Program-made: the position numbers and the translations under genes | Shown here: piece after piece, positions 56,060 to 62,935 of the stretch | Position numbering within the stretch: the stretch's first letter is position 1 | Layout: each line of letters opens with the position of its first letter | The notes under the pieces: model-generated | What the model was told of the DNA's origin: nothing | Databases searched by the model: none | Seen by the model: only the letters and a program-made list of their open reading frames with translations | From: Polydactylus sextarius | Taxonomy: Eukaryota; Chordata; Actinopteri; Polynemidae | Reading direction: 5' to 3' | DNA: 64,000 nucleotides | Assembly (NCBI GenBank): GCA_016801845.1 | Contig: CM028928.1 | Span: 8,638,327 to 8,702,326, forward strand

Positions 56060-58459
56060 CCTTTCATTGCAGTCCTAGATGGTTCATAATATGGCATTGC
56101 ATTTAATTATCATACATTTTCAAAAATCCATGATTATCCTCTACAACCAACATATTTGACAATTATGCTGTGAACATAACGTCTATATTTATCTGTCTCT
56201 TTCTCCTCCTACTATGTCTCTTTTGTTCTTTATCATCTTCTTTTCGTTATTGTCGTGCGATACCATGCCTCTCCTCCCTTTCATCTTTGAATCGGGAGGC
56301 AGGAAAACATTTACAAGAAGCTGATTCTAAATGGAGCAAGAGAGTTTTAGAGTGAAGGATGAGCAGACAATGGGTAAGGTCTGCTTTCTGACTGAATGCT
56401 GAAGAAAAGAGCAGTGACAGTGTAATCATGAGAAAGCACCTCAGGCTTCAAAACACAGCTGATGGACACGTCTGAAGATTGACGCGCCCAACCAGGGCAT
56501 GTGTGTGGGTGCGTGTGTGTGTGTTTGTGTCGGTGTCTAATGTCTCATTGTGTCTTCACTAATATCCATGTTGTAAACAGGCTTTTCCCTGGTTGTGTAT
56601 TTATGATGTGTTTCATCTGACAGATGTCAGGGAGTCGTGGACAACATTCATATCTGTGAGAGACACAAACATTCCCTCTGCCTGTTTGGCTTAGAAAACC
56701 AGTATTCACTGACATTGTCTACCAAATGGTCTATTTATCTTGCAAAAATCAAAATTGAAGGGATGCCAAGGTCATATCAGCAGTAGTTGTTCTTGAGACA
56801 GAAAAATGATATTGCAAAGTCAAAACAAGTTTTAACCCTTTCTAAAATTTCTTAATAGGTGTCCTAACTCCAGAGAGGCAGCATGAATGACATCGGGAGC
56901 CTATAGTGATGAACACCAAAACATGATAACCTGAAGCAATGATATTTCTTGATGCAAAAAAAAACATTTAGATGACAGTTAGAATCAGTTTACATCCACA
57001 AAACAACTCCACATCATCCAAGCTTTAGTCCAGTCACTTTACGTTTACTTACTTTTACATTTAGCAAGCTGATGAAGGAACAGTTTTTAGCCAGTTGGAT
57101 GAAGCCCGGTCTATCTCTAACTTGAAAATAAACTCAACATTTCATAAAAAAGTCTGCCGATAGTCTGTCACAAAGCACCACAGCTGCTTGACAACCAGTA
57201 TAAGTAATTACTGCTCAGAAACGATCTGATTCCAGCGTAGTGGTTGCCACCTGCCTCTGAGTTTCTCTGCATCACACTGACAGTATCTGTGGTTGTTTTG
57301 TCATTCTGAAGTTTTTGGATATCTGAAACTTACCAACAAGATCTTCTATGTCTTCCATATTGTCTCATATTGTCTCGAAAAATCAGCTGTAACAGAATTA
57401 TCATAGAGAACCTTCAAGGTGCTGTTAAGAGTTGAAATAGCAAATGAGATTTTAAAGAAAAATAATGCTGCAAATTCCCCCAAATAAATTATTATAGTCA
57501 GTTTTTATAGTCCAAATTAAGATAAGTAAGAACATCCCTTTGGCACTGGATTTATACCACCTTGTGTGCCCTACCTTACTCTGTCTCCAGCTACTCCAGC
57601 TTTTTCTCGGTCTAAAGACATATAGTTTGATTGATCATTCTAAATTGGCTGTAAGTGTGGATGTCTGTTTATCTATATATATTGGTCTTGTGATAGACTG
57701 TGAGTTGTTCAGGGTGTACCCCGCCCTTGTCCACAGTCTGCTCAGATTGGCTCCAACCTCCTGCAACCCTCAAAGGGTAAGTGGTGTAGATAATGGAGAC
57801 CAACACTGCCAAAGAGTGTTCAGACCAAAAGAGGAGAGAATATTTTACCTCATTTTACTTGGACAATTACAACCATTGGACTGCACATATTGGCTCTTTA
57901 CAAACAATGGACACAGTTTACAGAACTTACCTGAGAGTCCTACTTTTTCTTTGACTTTTCTCTAAGCCCACTCCTTTTTTGTTCTGTCTCTGTAAGGCAC
58001 AGAAGTTGTATCATACAGCTCCGGGTGTCTAGACAGCTATGACAAGCTTGGCCTCCATTTCTGATTCTCACTGATGTCAGAAGAAGTTCAATGCTGACAG
58101 GCTTTTGCTATACAGTATCGAGCAAAATTTTCACCCAAATATTTTGAATTTGCCCTGTGCAAATTTGAATTCTATCCCTGTTTTTGGTATGACTTTGTAC
58201 GCAATTGTGCCATGTGGAAAAATTCTCTTTACTTTTGTTTTGATTACACCATTGGAGTACAGCAGGGTTCTAATGAATGTGTGTTGGTGTGGGTGAGTTG
58301 CATGTTGTCATCCTTTTTATCACTGAATTTTCTTTTCTGTTGCGTGAAAGAAATGAAACAAGTGAATTAAAATCAAAAGACAGAGGACTGACTGGTATGC
58401 AATACACACCCTTTGTTGTTGCATGGACATGCACACAGACACACAGACACACACACACA

Positions 58460-58509
<50 letters not shown>

Positions 58510-59114
58510 TCACATCTCCAGAGTGAAAGATGTACATGTGTCACTTATAACAGTAATTTATGCAGAGCCTTAATTGAAAATTGTTATCAAAATCAATTTG
58601 GCAGCCTTTAATAGGATGAGAGCAGAGAGGCTGCGAGAGAGTCAGTACCCTGGATGATACATTTGTTAGAAAGCAAGTGTGAAAAGTGTGCATCATCTTT
58701 CAGTGTGTTACTATGCACTGCATATTCCTGCACATGCATATTCCTGCACATATTATTTGTGTGTGTGTTTGTAAAATCTGGTTTACACACACACACACAA
58801 AGTAGCTCATAATGAAGAAAAACCCTACTGCGACATGATTGGAGATGACAAACTAAATTTCTCTCTCCCCATGGATCCATAATTATGAATGTTAATAATT
58901 TTCATTGCTGTATGAACAGATTCACAGTGCATGTGAGTGTGACTTGGTATGTATGTCTCCACTCACAGTAAGAGCAGCCGTAGACTTCGATGCGCAGTCC
59001 AATCCGTCCCTCCTCGCTCCAATCCAGTGGGACGAGCCTGAGGAAGCGAGCCACGATTCCCTGCTGCAGCTCATGGCGAACTGAGCTCTCCGAGTTGGAG
59101 TTTCCTGCAAAGGC
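5958..59114 (-). CDS. cntnap2: Contactin-associated protein-like 2 (Caspr2), internal part of gene, 12 exons
   Basis: Joining 58967-59114, 51815-51867, 51357-51507, 50314-50498, 46758-46901, 45483-45744, 31734-31883, 22814-22976, 14599-14705, 10355-10474, 9286-9401 and 5958-6042 on the minus strand gives 1684 coding bases with no stop. Every junction is GT-AG and every phase fits. Domain order is end of discoidin, laminin G, laminin G, EGF, fibrinogen-like, which is the neurexin IV/Caspr order. Strings such as VPLDW, GEGQQGDYITLEL, KNFKGCMESINYNG and LNDGQWH fit CNTNAP2 better than the CNTNAP1/3/4/5 sequences I recall. Known of the family: Caspr2 is a neuronal single-pass adhesion protein that binds contactin-2 and clusters Kv1 channels beside nodes of Ranvier. 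Both ends of the gene are outside the window. Teleosts may have 2a and 2b copies; I cannot tell which this is. Confidence 0.93.
6558..6976. mobile_element. TTAA-flanked MITE, 419-bp copy
   Basis: Terminal inverted repeats AGGTGACAGAGAAT and ATTCTCTGTCACCT are perfect over 14 bases. They are flanked by TTAA on both sides (6554-6557 and 6977-6980), as expected for piggyBac-type insertion. No transposase is encoded. A deleted copy sits at 47443-47542. The piggyBac assignment rests only on the TTAA duplication. Confidence 0.85.
7491..7822. mobile_element. Mariner-type MITE with TA duplication
   Basis: The left end CAGTGATCCCTCGC mirrors the right end GCGAGGGACCCCTG with two mismatches in 14, and TA flanks both ends (7489-7490 and 7823-7824). 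The interior is A/T-rich. The motif of CCTCGC...CGCG near the start and GCGATAAGCGAGGG at the end is common to a vertebrate mariner/Tigger-type MITE group I recognise from fish genomes. Non-autonomous. Confidence 0.85.
9286..9401 (-). CDS. cntnap2: cntnap2 window exon 11: fibrinogen-like region
   Basis: 116 bp. With the carried G it gives 39 codons beginning EDKVWTTVMNNLPPK and ending VNYSASMDQ, leaving in phase 0. The acceptor is TATGTATAG before AGGACAAAG and the donor is CCAG|GTAATA. EDKVWT and YSASMDQ are conserved family blocks; the middle is variable. One N-Y-S sequon. Codon count equals the human segment as I recall it. Confidence 0.96.
10021..10067. repeat. (TG)n microsatellite (CA in the transcript)
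   Basis: About 23 TG units on the plus strand. In the cntnap2 pre-mRNA this is a CA repeat about 290 bases after the exon 10 donor, downstream of the complementary repeat at 10231-10319. Confidence 0.95.
10098..10111. promoter_or_regulatory. RFX X-box-like palindrome
   Basis: GTTGCCATGGAAAC: two near-perfect inverted half-sites (GTTGCC and GTTTCC), the known binding form of RFX transcription factors. It lies in the intron between exons 10 and 11. Sequence match only; activity is inference. Confidence 0.4.
10231..10319. repeat. Compound (CA)n microsatellite (GU in the transcript)
   Basis: Pure CA from about 10264 to 10319, preceded by interrupted CA with GC and CT units. In the transcript it is a GU repeat starting about 36 bases after the exon 10 5' splice site, a position where UG-binding splicing factors can act. 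Confidence 0.95.
10355..10474 (-). CDS. cntnap2: cntnap2 window exon 10: start of fibrinogen-like region
   Basis: 120 bp, phase 1 to 1, so it is skippable in frame. With the carried T it encodes SIYEPSCEAYKHLG, then DTYWIDPDGSGPLGPFKV and NCNMT plus one base. The acceptor is ACTTCCAG before CTATCT and the donor is ACAG|GTGTGT. YWIDPDGSG...V-x-C-x-M is the fibrinogen C-terminal-like motif of Caspr proteins. A long GU repeat in the transcript begins about 36 bases after the donor. Confidence 0.97.
10475..14598 (-). other. cntnap2: cntnap2 intron between exons 9 and 10
   Basis: 4124 bp of A/T-rich DNA. AT repeats lie near 12568-12585 and at 13182-13209. No gene or clear transposon was recognised; 13740-13930 has the look of an old dispersed repeat but I cannot name it. 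Confidence 0.75.
13182..13209. repeat. (TA)n microsatellite
   Basis: About 14 TA units followed by an ATAAA-rich stretch to about 13250. Confidence 0.93.
14599..14705 (-). CDS. cntnap2: cntnap2 window exon 9: first EGF-like domain
   Basis: 107 bp. With two carried bases it starts RCMPNHCEHGGRCKQTWDSF and continues SCTCEGTGYTGATCHT. All six EGF cysteines are present with standard spacing, and so is the G-Y-T-G-x-x-C end motif. The acceptor is CTCTGCAG before GTGTATG and the donor is ACTT|GTAAGT. One whole module is carried by one exon, as is usual in this family. Length matches the mammalian exon as I recall it. Confidence 0.97.
14706..22813 (-). other. cntnap2: cntnap2 intron between exons 8 and 9
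   Basis: 8108 bp. It contains short simple repeats (T and A runs at about 18347-18366 and 18405-18427, GT at 19656-19679) and otherwise A/T-rich DNA. I recognised no transposon, RNA gene or nested gene. Confidence 0.75.
22814..22976 (-). CDS. cntnap2: cntnap2 window exon 8: end of laminin G domain 2
   Basis: 163 bp encoding GYFLQTLFPPSRRS, then FQGCMQAILVDDQPADLHAV, then ENVSLDMCAIID plus two bases. The acceptor is TGTTTTAG before GATATT and the donor is ACAG|GTAAGA. The GCMQ and DMC cysteines close laminin G 2, and there is one N-V-S sequon. The segment before SFQGCM differs most from mammals (FPPSRR in place of a longer Asn/Ser-rich stretch) and makes the exon about three codons shorter than I recall for human. 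Confidence 0.95.
24100..24134. repeat. (GA)n microsatellite
   Basis: About 17 GA units. The open frames of 100-211 codons on both strands around it are composition artefacts. Confidence 0.93.
24541..25272 (-). mobile_element. Decayed Tc1-like DNA transposon
   Basis: The left end contains ATTATTCATACC and the right end GGTATGAATAAT, an inverted pair. I know this GGTATGAATAATTTT end from a group of fish Tc1 elements. Inside, the plus-strand text around 24940-25085 (GTCCAGGTGAGCTTTT, CAGGATGGCCTTGGTGGTGA) is the reverse complement of the transposase coding region. The reading frame is destroyed and much of the gene is missing, so the copy is inactive. Exact ends are uncertain by tens of bases. 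Confidence 0.75.
26893..26928. repeat. (TA)n microsatellite
   Basis: About 18 TA units, running into a short TG/TA-rich stretch. Confidence 0.94.
31054..31140. repeat. (GT)n microsatellites (CA in the transcript)
   Basis: Two GT blocks, about 31054-31084 and 31112-31140. In the transcript they are CA repeats 590-680 bases after the exon 7 donor and are complementary to the repeat at 31272-31401. Confidence 0.93.
31272..31401. repeat. Long compound (CA)n microsatellite (GU in the transcript)
   Basis: Pure CA over about 31291-31355 with interrupted CA/CG/TA units on both sides. In the transcript it is a GU repeat starting about 330 bases downstream of the exon 7 5' splice site. Confidence 0.95.
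31734..31883 (-). CDS. cntnap2: cntnap2 window exon 7: laminin G domain 2, middle
   Basis: 150 bp, phase 1 to 1, so skipping keeps the frame. The acceptor is CCGCCAG before GTTCGG and the donor is GGGAG|GTAAGA. It encodes GSGLNDGQWHAVRL, then AKENFAMLTIDGDEASAVRS and INTGGTYHLGG. NDGQWH and LTIDGDEA are the second laminin G signature. It is isolated between introns of 13.6 kb and 8.8 kb. Long CA and GT repeats lie 330-680 bases into the downstream intron. Confidence 0.97.
33800..33955 (+). repeat. Possible SINE-like dispersed repeat
   Basis: The order GGGCATTTTCGCTTTA, AGAGGGACAGGAAATGAGGA, GGATTTGAACC, GCGCAATAACCACTCAACTA, then GGTGCCCC resembles a dispersed repeat found in many teleosts, including a tRNA-like GATTTGAACC (B-box-like) segment. 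Assignment is from recall and the copy is diverged. Confidence 0.55.
34948..35160 (+). pseudogene. C1q-like secreted protein: signal peptide and coiled-coil part, broken
   Basis: One frame runs from ATG ATG (MMSSLLPVLCSCLCETWA, a signal-peptide-like start) through an in-frame TGA at 35002-35004 and then on to SVQTTEDVCSELRALRDMVL and EQRSRLKNMKSELQT before TAA at 35158. The C-x-ELRALRDMV-x-EQ heptad pattern is the N-terminal coiled coil of teleost C1q/cerebellin-like proteins. It lies on the strand opposite to cntnap2. The premature stop and the decayed downstream domain make it a pseudogene. A possible further coiled-coil piece (QEQMREESNQKKEL) is at 35933-36018. Confidence 0.7.
36058..36137. 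repeat. (CA)40 microsatellite
   Basis: Pure CA over 80 bases, one of the longest runs in the window. It lies between the two C1q-like fragments. Confidence 0.97.
36540..36781 (+). pseudogene. C1q-like protein: C-terminal half of C1q domain, broken
   Basis: Translation gives PVKGIDYFRFTAFNNTTGEW, then MAANFYHNSERILHYSGI and TSILQLK, followed by an in-frame TAA (36702-36704), then ERVVYFSL and, after a frame change in the A-run, NTFSGFL and TGA. This is the second half of a C1q domain: PVKGVYYFRF, Y-H-N-x-x-R-I, the xxLQLxxxDxVY strand and the closing NTFSGFL. At least one stop and one frameshift make it nonfunctional. The first half of the C1q domain was not recognised between 36020 and 36540. 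Confidence 0.85.
36825..37425 (-). mobile_element. Truncated Tc1-like transposon, 3' half
   Basis: The end at 36825 (CACTGCCTGAGCC, TA just before it, then AGTCACCAC) is a Tc1/mariner terminal motif. Minus-strand translation of 37347 down to about 36930 gives HVIPSMDFFFPVGTGLFQDD, NARIHWAQIVKYWFRE and, out of frame, traces of the following DDE-transposase tail. The first half of the transposase and the other terminal repeat are missing. Confidence 0.85.
38111..38161. other. Near-perfect hairpin (51-base inverted repeat)
   Basis: Arms 38111-38129 and 38143-38161 pair over 19 consecutive bases (CAAACTTGTAACTGTCAGT against its exact reverse complement). After one A/C mismatch four more pairs form, leaving a GCA loop at 38135-38137. 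No flanking duplication or known element ends were recognised. Confidence 0.9.
40239..40281. repeat. (TC)n microsatellite
   Basis: About 21 TC units, with a further short TC block to about 40297. In the transcript it is GA-rich. Confidence 0.93.
41332..41407. repeat. Compound (TC)n(CA)n microsatellite
   Basis: About 13 TC units followed directly by about 25 CA units. Confidence 0.95.
41936..41955. promoter_or_regulatory. 20-base palindrome, RFX X-box-like
   Basis: ATTGTTTCCATGGAAACAAT equals its own reverse complement. The core GTTTCC-AT-GGAAAC is the inverted-repeat form bound by RFX factors. Homeodomain-type cores (TAATTTGCTAATTAATC) follow within about 30 bases. Regulatory role is inference. 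Confidence 0.45.
45483..45744 (-). CDS. cntnap2: cntnap2 window exon 6: start of laminin G domain 2
   Basis: 262 bp encoding 87 codons from RNLSFSCVETH to NLADLSS plus one base. The acceptor is TCCTAACAG before CGTAAC and the donor is TCAG|GTGAGT. It carries the closing cysteine of laminin G 1, then FFNATSFLQLPGR and FQFRTWNPDGLLLFSNLADG, the first strands of laminin G 2. Sequons N-L-S, N-A-T and N-V-S are present. It is one codon shorter than the mammalian exon as I recall it, the gap falling after LADG. Confidence 0.96.
45745..46757 (-). other. cntnap2: cntnap2 intron between exons 5 and 6
   Basis: 1013 bp with no repeat, transposon or other feature that I recognise. Confidence 0.85.
46758..46901 (-). 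CDS. cntnap2: cntnap2 window exon 5: end of laminin G domain 1
   Basis: 144 bp, 48 codons, phase 0 at both ends, so skipping it would keep the frame. The acceptor is TTTTTTTAG before TTGAGT and the donor is TTT|GTAAGC. It encodes LSFGGMPYSGKP, then KNFKGCMESINYNG with the laminin G cysteine, an N-I-T sequon, and LARRKKLDTSSF. The partner cysteine of this disulfide is in FSC at the start of exon 6. Confidence 0.97.
47443..47542. mobile_element. TTAA-type MITE, 100-bp deleted copy
   Basis: Same terminal repeats as the copy at 6558-6976 (AGGTGACAGAGAAT and ATTCTCTGTCACCT), flanked by TTGA on the left and TTAA on the right. The interior, including CCTGAATGTGGGTG and CGTTCTTCAACAAA, matches only the last quarter of the longer copy. 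Confidence 0.85.
50111..50124. promoter_or_regulatory. RFX X-box-like motif
   Basis: GTTGCCATGGTAAT: half-site GTTGCC and an imperfect inverted half-site. It lies about 190 bp downstream of exon 4 in gene direction. Motif match only. Confidence 0.3.
50314..50498 (-). CDS. cntnap2: cntnap2 window exon 4: laminin G domain 1, middle
   Basis: 185 bp. With the carried G it encodes 62 codons from GSNQYGSILGHTSV to HLDLDYE. The acceptor is ATTACAG before GCAGTAAC and the donor is GAG|GTGAGA; it leaves in phase 0. LDDNHWHSVVIER is the laminin G signature in which WHSV sits on a central strand. An N-F-T glycosylation sequon lies in NVNFTLDR. TQHFRTNGEFDHLDLDYE is close to mammalian Caspr2. Confidence 0.97.
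50499..51356 (-). other. cntnap2: cntnap2 intron between exons 3 and 4
   Basis: 858 bp, A/T-rich, nothing recognised. Confidence 0.87.
51357..51507 (-). CDS. cntnap2: cntnap2 window exon 3: laminin G domain 1, core strands
   Basis: 151 bp encoding VKKMKIIKDVIALRF through KAKLLLQINL plus one base. The acceptor is TTTGTGCAG before GTGAAG and the donor is CTTG|GTAGGC, giving phases 0 to 1. The hallmark run EGVILHGEGQQGDYITLEL is the conserved beta-sheet core of laminin G 1 in Caspr proteins. The ALRFKTSENEG stretch matches the usual F-K-T-S-E/S-E-G motif of Caspr2. Confidence 0.97.
51508..51814 (-). other. cntnap2: cntnap2 intron between exons 2 and 3 (307 bp)
   Basis: The shortest intron in the window. 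Donor GTACAG, acceptor TTTGTGCAG, phase 0. Its length is not a multiple of three, so retention would break the frame. It splits a segment that I recall as one exon in mammals. Confidence 0.9.
51815..51867 (-). CDS. cntnap2: cntnap2 window exon 2: start of laminin G domain 1
   Basis: A 53-bp exon that is too short to stand out as an ORF. With the T carried over from exon 1 it reads WADVINFDGQGVISYRFK, the linker and first strand of laminin G 1. The acceptor is TTTTAG before GGGCGGATG and the donor is AAG|GTACAG. It leaves in phase 0 and is followed by an intron of only 307 bp. Exons 2 and 3 together are 204 bp, the size I recall for one single exon in mammalian CNTNAP2, so the intervening intron may be specific to fish. 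Confidence 0.94.
53255..53675 (-). mobile_element. Decayed Tc1-like transposon, 5' part
   Basis: Read on the minus strand it begins near 53675 with TATACACTAAACAC...GTTATGACCACTGACTGG, matching the terminus at 63181 (TATACACCGATCAGCC...ATGATCACTGACAG). It then has GAATAACATTGA-like text and, at about 53355-53410, a transposase piece (GGGCACTTGAGCATCAGAAC) also present near 63527-63550. It is internally deleted and frame-broken. The inner boundary is uncertain. Confidence 0.75.
55995..56058. repeat. (CA)32 microsatellite
   Basis: Pure CA over about 64 bases in the intron between exons 1 and 2. Confidence 0.97.
57560..57805 (+). repeat. Teleost dispersed repeat (LINE/SINE 3'-tail type)
   Basis: The text AAAGACATATAGTTTGATTG, CTAAATTGGCTGTAAGTGTG, TTGTGATAGACTGTGAGTTG, AGGGTGTACCCCGCC, then TCCAACCTCCTGCAACCCTC and AAAGGGTAAGTGGTGTAGAT follows, in order, an abundant fish repeat that I associate with the 3' region of L2-type elements and their SINEs. 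Diverged and inactive. Class name is from recall. Confidence 0.72.
58427..58506. repeat. (CA)n microsatellite with CAGA interruptions
   Basis: Interrupted CA/CAGA from about 58430, then pure CA from 58460 to 58506. Confidence 0.95.
58756..58801. other. GT/CA hairpin downstream of exon 1
   Basis: Arms 58756-58775 and 58782-58801 are 20 bases each with one mismatch and a 6-base loop (ATCTGG). The stem is mainly TG against CA repeats. In the transcript the UG arm comes first, about 166 bases after the exon 1 5' splice site. Confidence 0.88.
58967..59114 (-). CDS. cntnap2: cntnap2 window exon 1: C-terminal half of discoidin domain
   Basis: 148 bp encoding 49 codons plus one base, from AFAGNSNSE to YGCSY. 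The acceptor is TTCTCAG before GCC TTT and the donor is ACT|GTGAGT, so the exon enters in phase 0 and leaves in phase 1. It covers the last strands of the F5/8 type C domain, including RHEL, ARFLRLVPLDW, EGRIGLRIEVYG and the closing domain cysteine in GCSY. The next exon completes the split W codon to give GCSYWADV. The 148-bp length agrees with the mammalian exon 4 as I remember it. Extracellular. Confidence 0.96.
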
Positions 59115-61074
59115 CTGAGAACACAAACACATACAAACACAGACAGATGCACAATGAATTTAAATACATCAAAGACACAAGCCTGCAGTCAAACAAACAG
59201 CTTCAAGACTTAGAACAAGAGTATTTGTTCCACTCACCACATCCTGCCCCAACGGTGTATGCTCACAGAACATACAAAATAATTATGAGTTTGCATATCT
59301 ATGTGCTATAAGACAGTCTGACTGCAGGGAATTTGTGTAGGAAATTGCACATTGTATCAAACTTGAATTGCATATTGAAAAACGCTCTGGTCACATCTGT
59401 TTATATTTAGTCTGATTTGTCCATCCTCAGTGATCTGTGGTAACAGAGATTTGAATTTCTTTGCCATATTAGCTCTGTTTCACATGTTGAGCTGCTGTAG
59501 AATTTGAAATCTCAGCCTCAAGAAAACTGCATATTTCCTGCAAACAAAATAAACATATTCAAAGCCAAAGAAAATGTTGCCTCTGCAAAACTGTGTCTGT
59601 TGAGTAGGGGGTGCCCCCCCTGGGGGGGCTTAGTTTCTCACAGATATTTTTGATCTTCTGTTGGAAAAAAAAGCAAGATCAAGATAACATGGCCCTCCTA
59701 TTTTATTTCCTTATGTGTCTCATTTGACGTCACAAATGCAGCAGAGGGTAGTCTTATGGTAACAGCAGTGCAGCTCAAACTGAGACAGATCAAATTTGTG
59801 GTTAATATTGCAATGGTGACAGAAGTCAGCAACAAAGGGGACGATCTTTCACTGTCTCACTGAGAAAAGGTGAACTGTTTACCCGGCTGTCATGTCCAGC
59901 TGTCATCACCATGGAGTGGAGCTAGAAATGATAAATACCTGTGACTACTGCAGTGTCGATTGACTTGGAAATCAATGTTGTTTGTATCTTTTCCCACCGA
60001 AGACAAATACCTGACATTAGCGTGTGTTGCGGTTTGACCTGACACATGAAGGGAAGGACATCCAACTGTCAACTAATCCACTTCATCTTACCACAGTCAC
60101 TAAACTACATTCACTTCTGTCATTTCCCTTCCTCTCTGAAATAAACATACAATATACATGGCAACCCATGCCCATGCATTTCATAAACATAAATAAATAC
60201 AGAGCAGTTGGCAGGAAATGTCACTAATAGCCTAGCAAATAAATAGACTGTAGCATGGCACTAGACAGACATGTGCTATTTTCGATAAGACATGAAGTGG
60301 GCAGGGCAGTGGATAAGCACAGAGGGAAAAAGGCTGTGCTGAAGACAGTCTGCTTTGAGCTGGCTCCTCAGTGACCTAAGTATGTACTCCTGAAGATATG
60401 CTATCTGCAAGGGAAGAGATGGTCAAGGGCTTGCATTAAGCTTAGAGCCACTGCGCTTCCTCTGTGGCTAGGGAGTCGACACAACATGGACAGTGCCTCT
60501 ATCTCCTCTGTGCTTTTCATTCACTTTCATTTTTAATCTTTATTTATCCTAGAAAGGTTAACTGAACGCACAAACACAAACACCCAGAATCACATGCATT
60601 TTTTTTATGTAAGTCTCCTGCTTCAAATTCACAGCTCCACATAAGTCATTGGGGCCTTCCGCATATTTCTTTTCTCTCTGCGGGTACTCATGGCTTGAAG
60701 ATCTGGGTTAAGTGACCTGCTCAAGGGCAGATACACTGTTTTAGAGGGATGTGGTTGAATCATATTTGTACACTGCTGTACATGTGTCAACAGCCAATAA
60801 TAGAACATTAATGTTTCCTGCTGCAATGATGCAACACATTGTCACCCACTCCAGTATTCAGTGTGGCTCCAAGCCAATTTTGACTTCTACCTGCAAATTC
60901 AAACTCACATTCAGTCATGAGTTGCTCCTTGAATCTACATATTGTTTGAATATAATGTAGATTCAGTAGTGAAATTAGCTTTTCTAAATTCATGACTATA
61001 TCAAGTAGTAACTGTCCAAGCGTAGGATATCCAACTAACCATCTATTCTCAGTCACTTATTGGTTGAGTGACAG

Positions 61075-61560
61075 CAAGGTAGTCCAGGTGTCCTTCTGTC
61101 TCAGCAGCACCTTCCAGCTCCTCCTAGAGGATTCTGAGATGTTCCCAGATTAGATAAGATTAAATCCCCCAGCATGTTCTGTGTCTACACCTGGAAAACC
61201 TCCACCAGGAGTTGCCCAGGGGGTGAACTGGTCAGATGCCTGAACCATCACTGCAGCGGAAAGTCATCCAGCCACCTACGTTTACGATCTTATTTTTCAG
61301 TCACTACCCATTGCTCATGACCACTGGTGAGGGTGTGAACATACAATATATTGACAAAACTGACATCTTTGCCTTCCAACTTAGCTCTCTTCTCACTGTG
61401 TTGGTCTGATGCAATGGCTAACTTACTGCTGACACTGCACTGATCCATCTGTCAAAGTTCCAGGTCCATCCTACCCTGCCCTCAGTTGTGAACAAGACAC
61501 TGAGTAATTTATCTCTTTCGAGCAGAGAACCATCAATTCCAAGGAGGAGGTGCTGACGCT
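61075..61560 (-). mobile_element. Decayed Rex3/RTE-like LINE fragment (C-terminal reverse-transcriptase region)
   Basis: Plus-strand blocks CAGCACCTTCCAGCTCCTCC, GTGTTCTG, TCAGATGCCTGAACCA, GTCACTACCCATTGCTCATG, TGACCACTGGTGAGGGT and GTGAACAAGACACTGAG occur in the order known from the antisense of fish Rex3-type elements. Read on the minus strand they give traces of the tail of the polyprotein (GHEQWVVTEK), with several stops. Inactive fragment; clade assignment is from recall. Confidence 0.78.
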
Positions 61561-62935
61561 CGGCACATTAGAATTATATCAGCTTAAGTGCACATGGTAT
61601 TTTGTCTGTACTTTTGAAAATACCCCTAAAGACGTAGCTCATATTTGATGCACAATTTAAGAAATCCACAACTTAACACAAGTATATGTGTTATAATACA
61701 TGAAAGAGAGCAAAAACAGGCAAAAATGCCTCCAGATGTCTCATCGTGTGTCTCTCTTTTGTTTTTCCTTCTGAAATTCCTGTGGTTCTGGTCCAGGTTT
61801 GAGCCAGAGTAACAAAAAGCACAACTATATCAATTAGCTTGCACATGCATATTCTCAGATAGACACTACCACCTGGACTCTACCTTGCCACTTAAAGCTT
61901 CCTGTTACATTAAAACCTGATATCAGCCTTAAGCTCATTTCATAGTTGGAAGTAAAATCCTAATAAAGTCTGAATATCTACTGAGGATTTGGCTCACTTT
62001 ATGCAGAGGACTTTACTTCTTTTTGTCCCGCTGACACTTTCCTCTCCTTGCCCTTGTCGAGGTGTAAGAAGGAGAGAGAGAGAGAAAGAAAGAGAGAGAG
62101 CGAGGGAAGGAAAAAGAGGGGGAACAAAACCAATTTTCATCTCCACCCAAAAGCTCCATCCCCCAATCCCAATTTTCCAGCTTCTCTTTTTTTATTTCTC
62201 TATTGTGTTCATCCCTCTATTCGGCACTTATCTGTGCTTGGCTGAATGAACAGCTCAATTCAAAAAGCATTACTATGCAGAATGGAGGGCAGAAGGTAGG
62301 ATAGGAAAGAGAGGAGGAGGAGAAGAGGGATGGAGAAAAAAAAGTTGAGGATGCTGAACATCTTGCAAAAGTCTGCCCAGTCAACCATTTAATTCCCTCT
62401 CCTCCACAGTCACAATCATTAACCAGCAAACCAATGAGTAATTGGGAATTTGTGTGTGAGTGAGTCACTGCATATAGTGTGCATGTGTTACCATTTATGT
62501 CAAATGTGTGTGCGTGTGCATGGGTGTGTGTAAGTGTTCTGTGGCTTGAGAGCTTAGACACTTTGACGTTTTGTATAATCAAGAACTGAGGTAATTTACG
62601 GTAACAAAGGCCACAAAGTGCCTGAGGCAACTTTAAGTTAATTCTCTGTATGTGTGTGTGTGTGTGTTTGTATGTGTGTATGTGTTTATGACAGAGAGAA
62701 AAAGACTTCGGAACAAATAATTTGCTGCTAAAGGTGACCCAACAAATTCTCAAACTTTTATTTTGGAGGTGGTTTGTCCAAATGGGGACAAAAGCTGTGA
62801 CTCCAGTTAGGTCGGTGGTTAAAGTTAGGAATTTAGTAAGGTTATAGCTATGGTTAAGGTATGTCTTTAAGAGATGAGTGCATGTCTTTGTACTTTCCCA
62901 AACAAGTGATAAAAGGAAAATGTGTGGGTGTGGAT

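Larger units (their letters stand above)
51868..58966 (-). other. cntnap2: cntnap2 intron between exons 1 and 2
   Basis: 7099 bp. It holds a Tc1 fragment (53255-53675), a CA repeat (55995-56058), a teleost dispersed repeat (57560-57805), a CA repeat (58427-58506) and a 46-base GT/CA hairpin (58756-58801) close to exon 1. The rest is A/T-rich with no recognised gene. Confidence 0.82.

Noticed and set aside
59611..59630. C6/G7 palindrome as a regulatory site
   Set aside because: Simple homopolymer inverted repeat with no factor site; low-complexity origin is enough to explain it.
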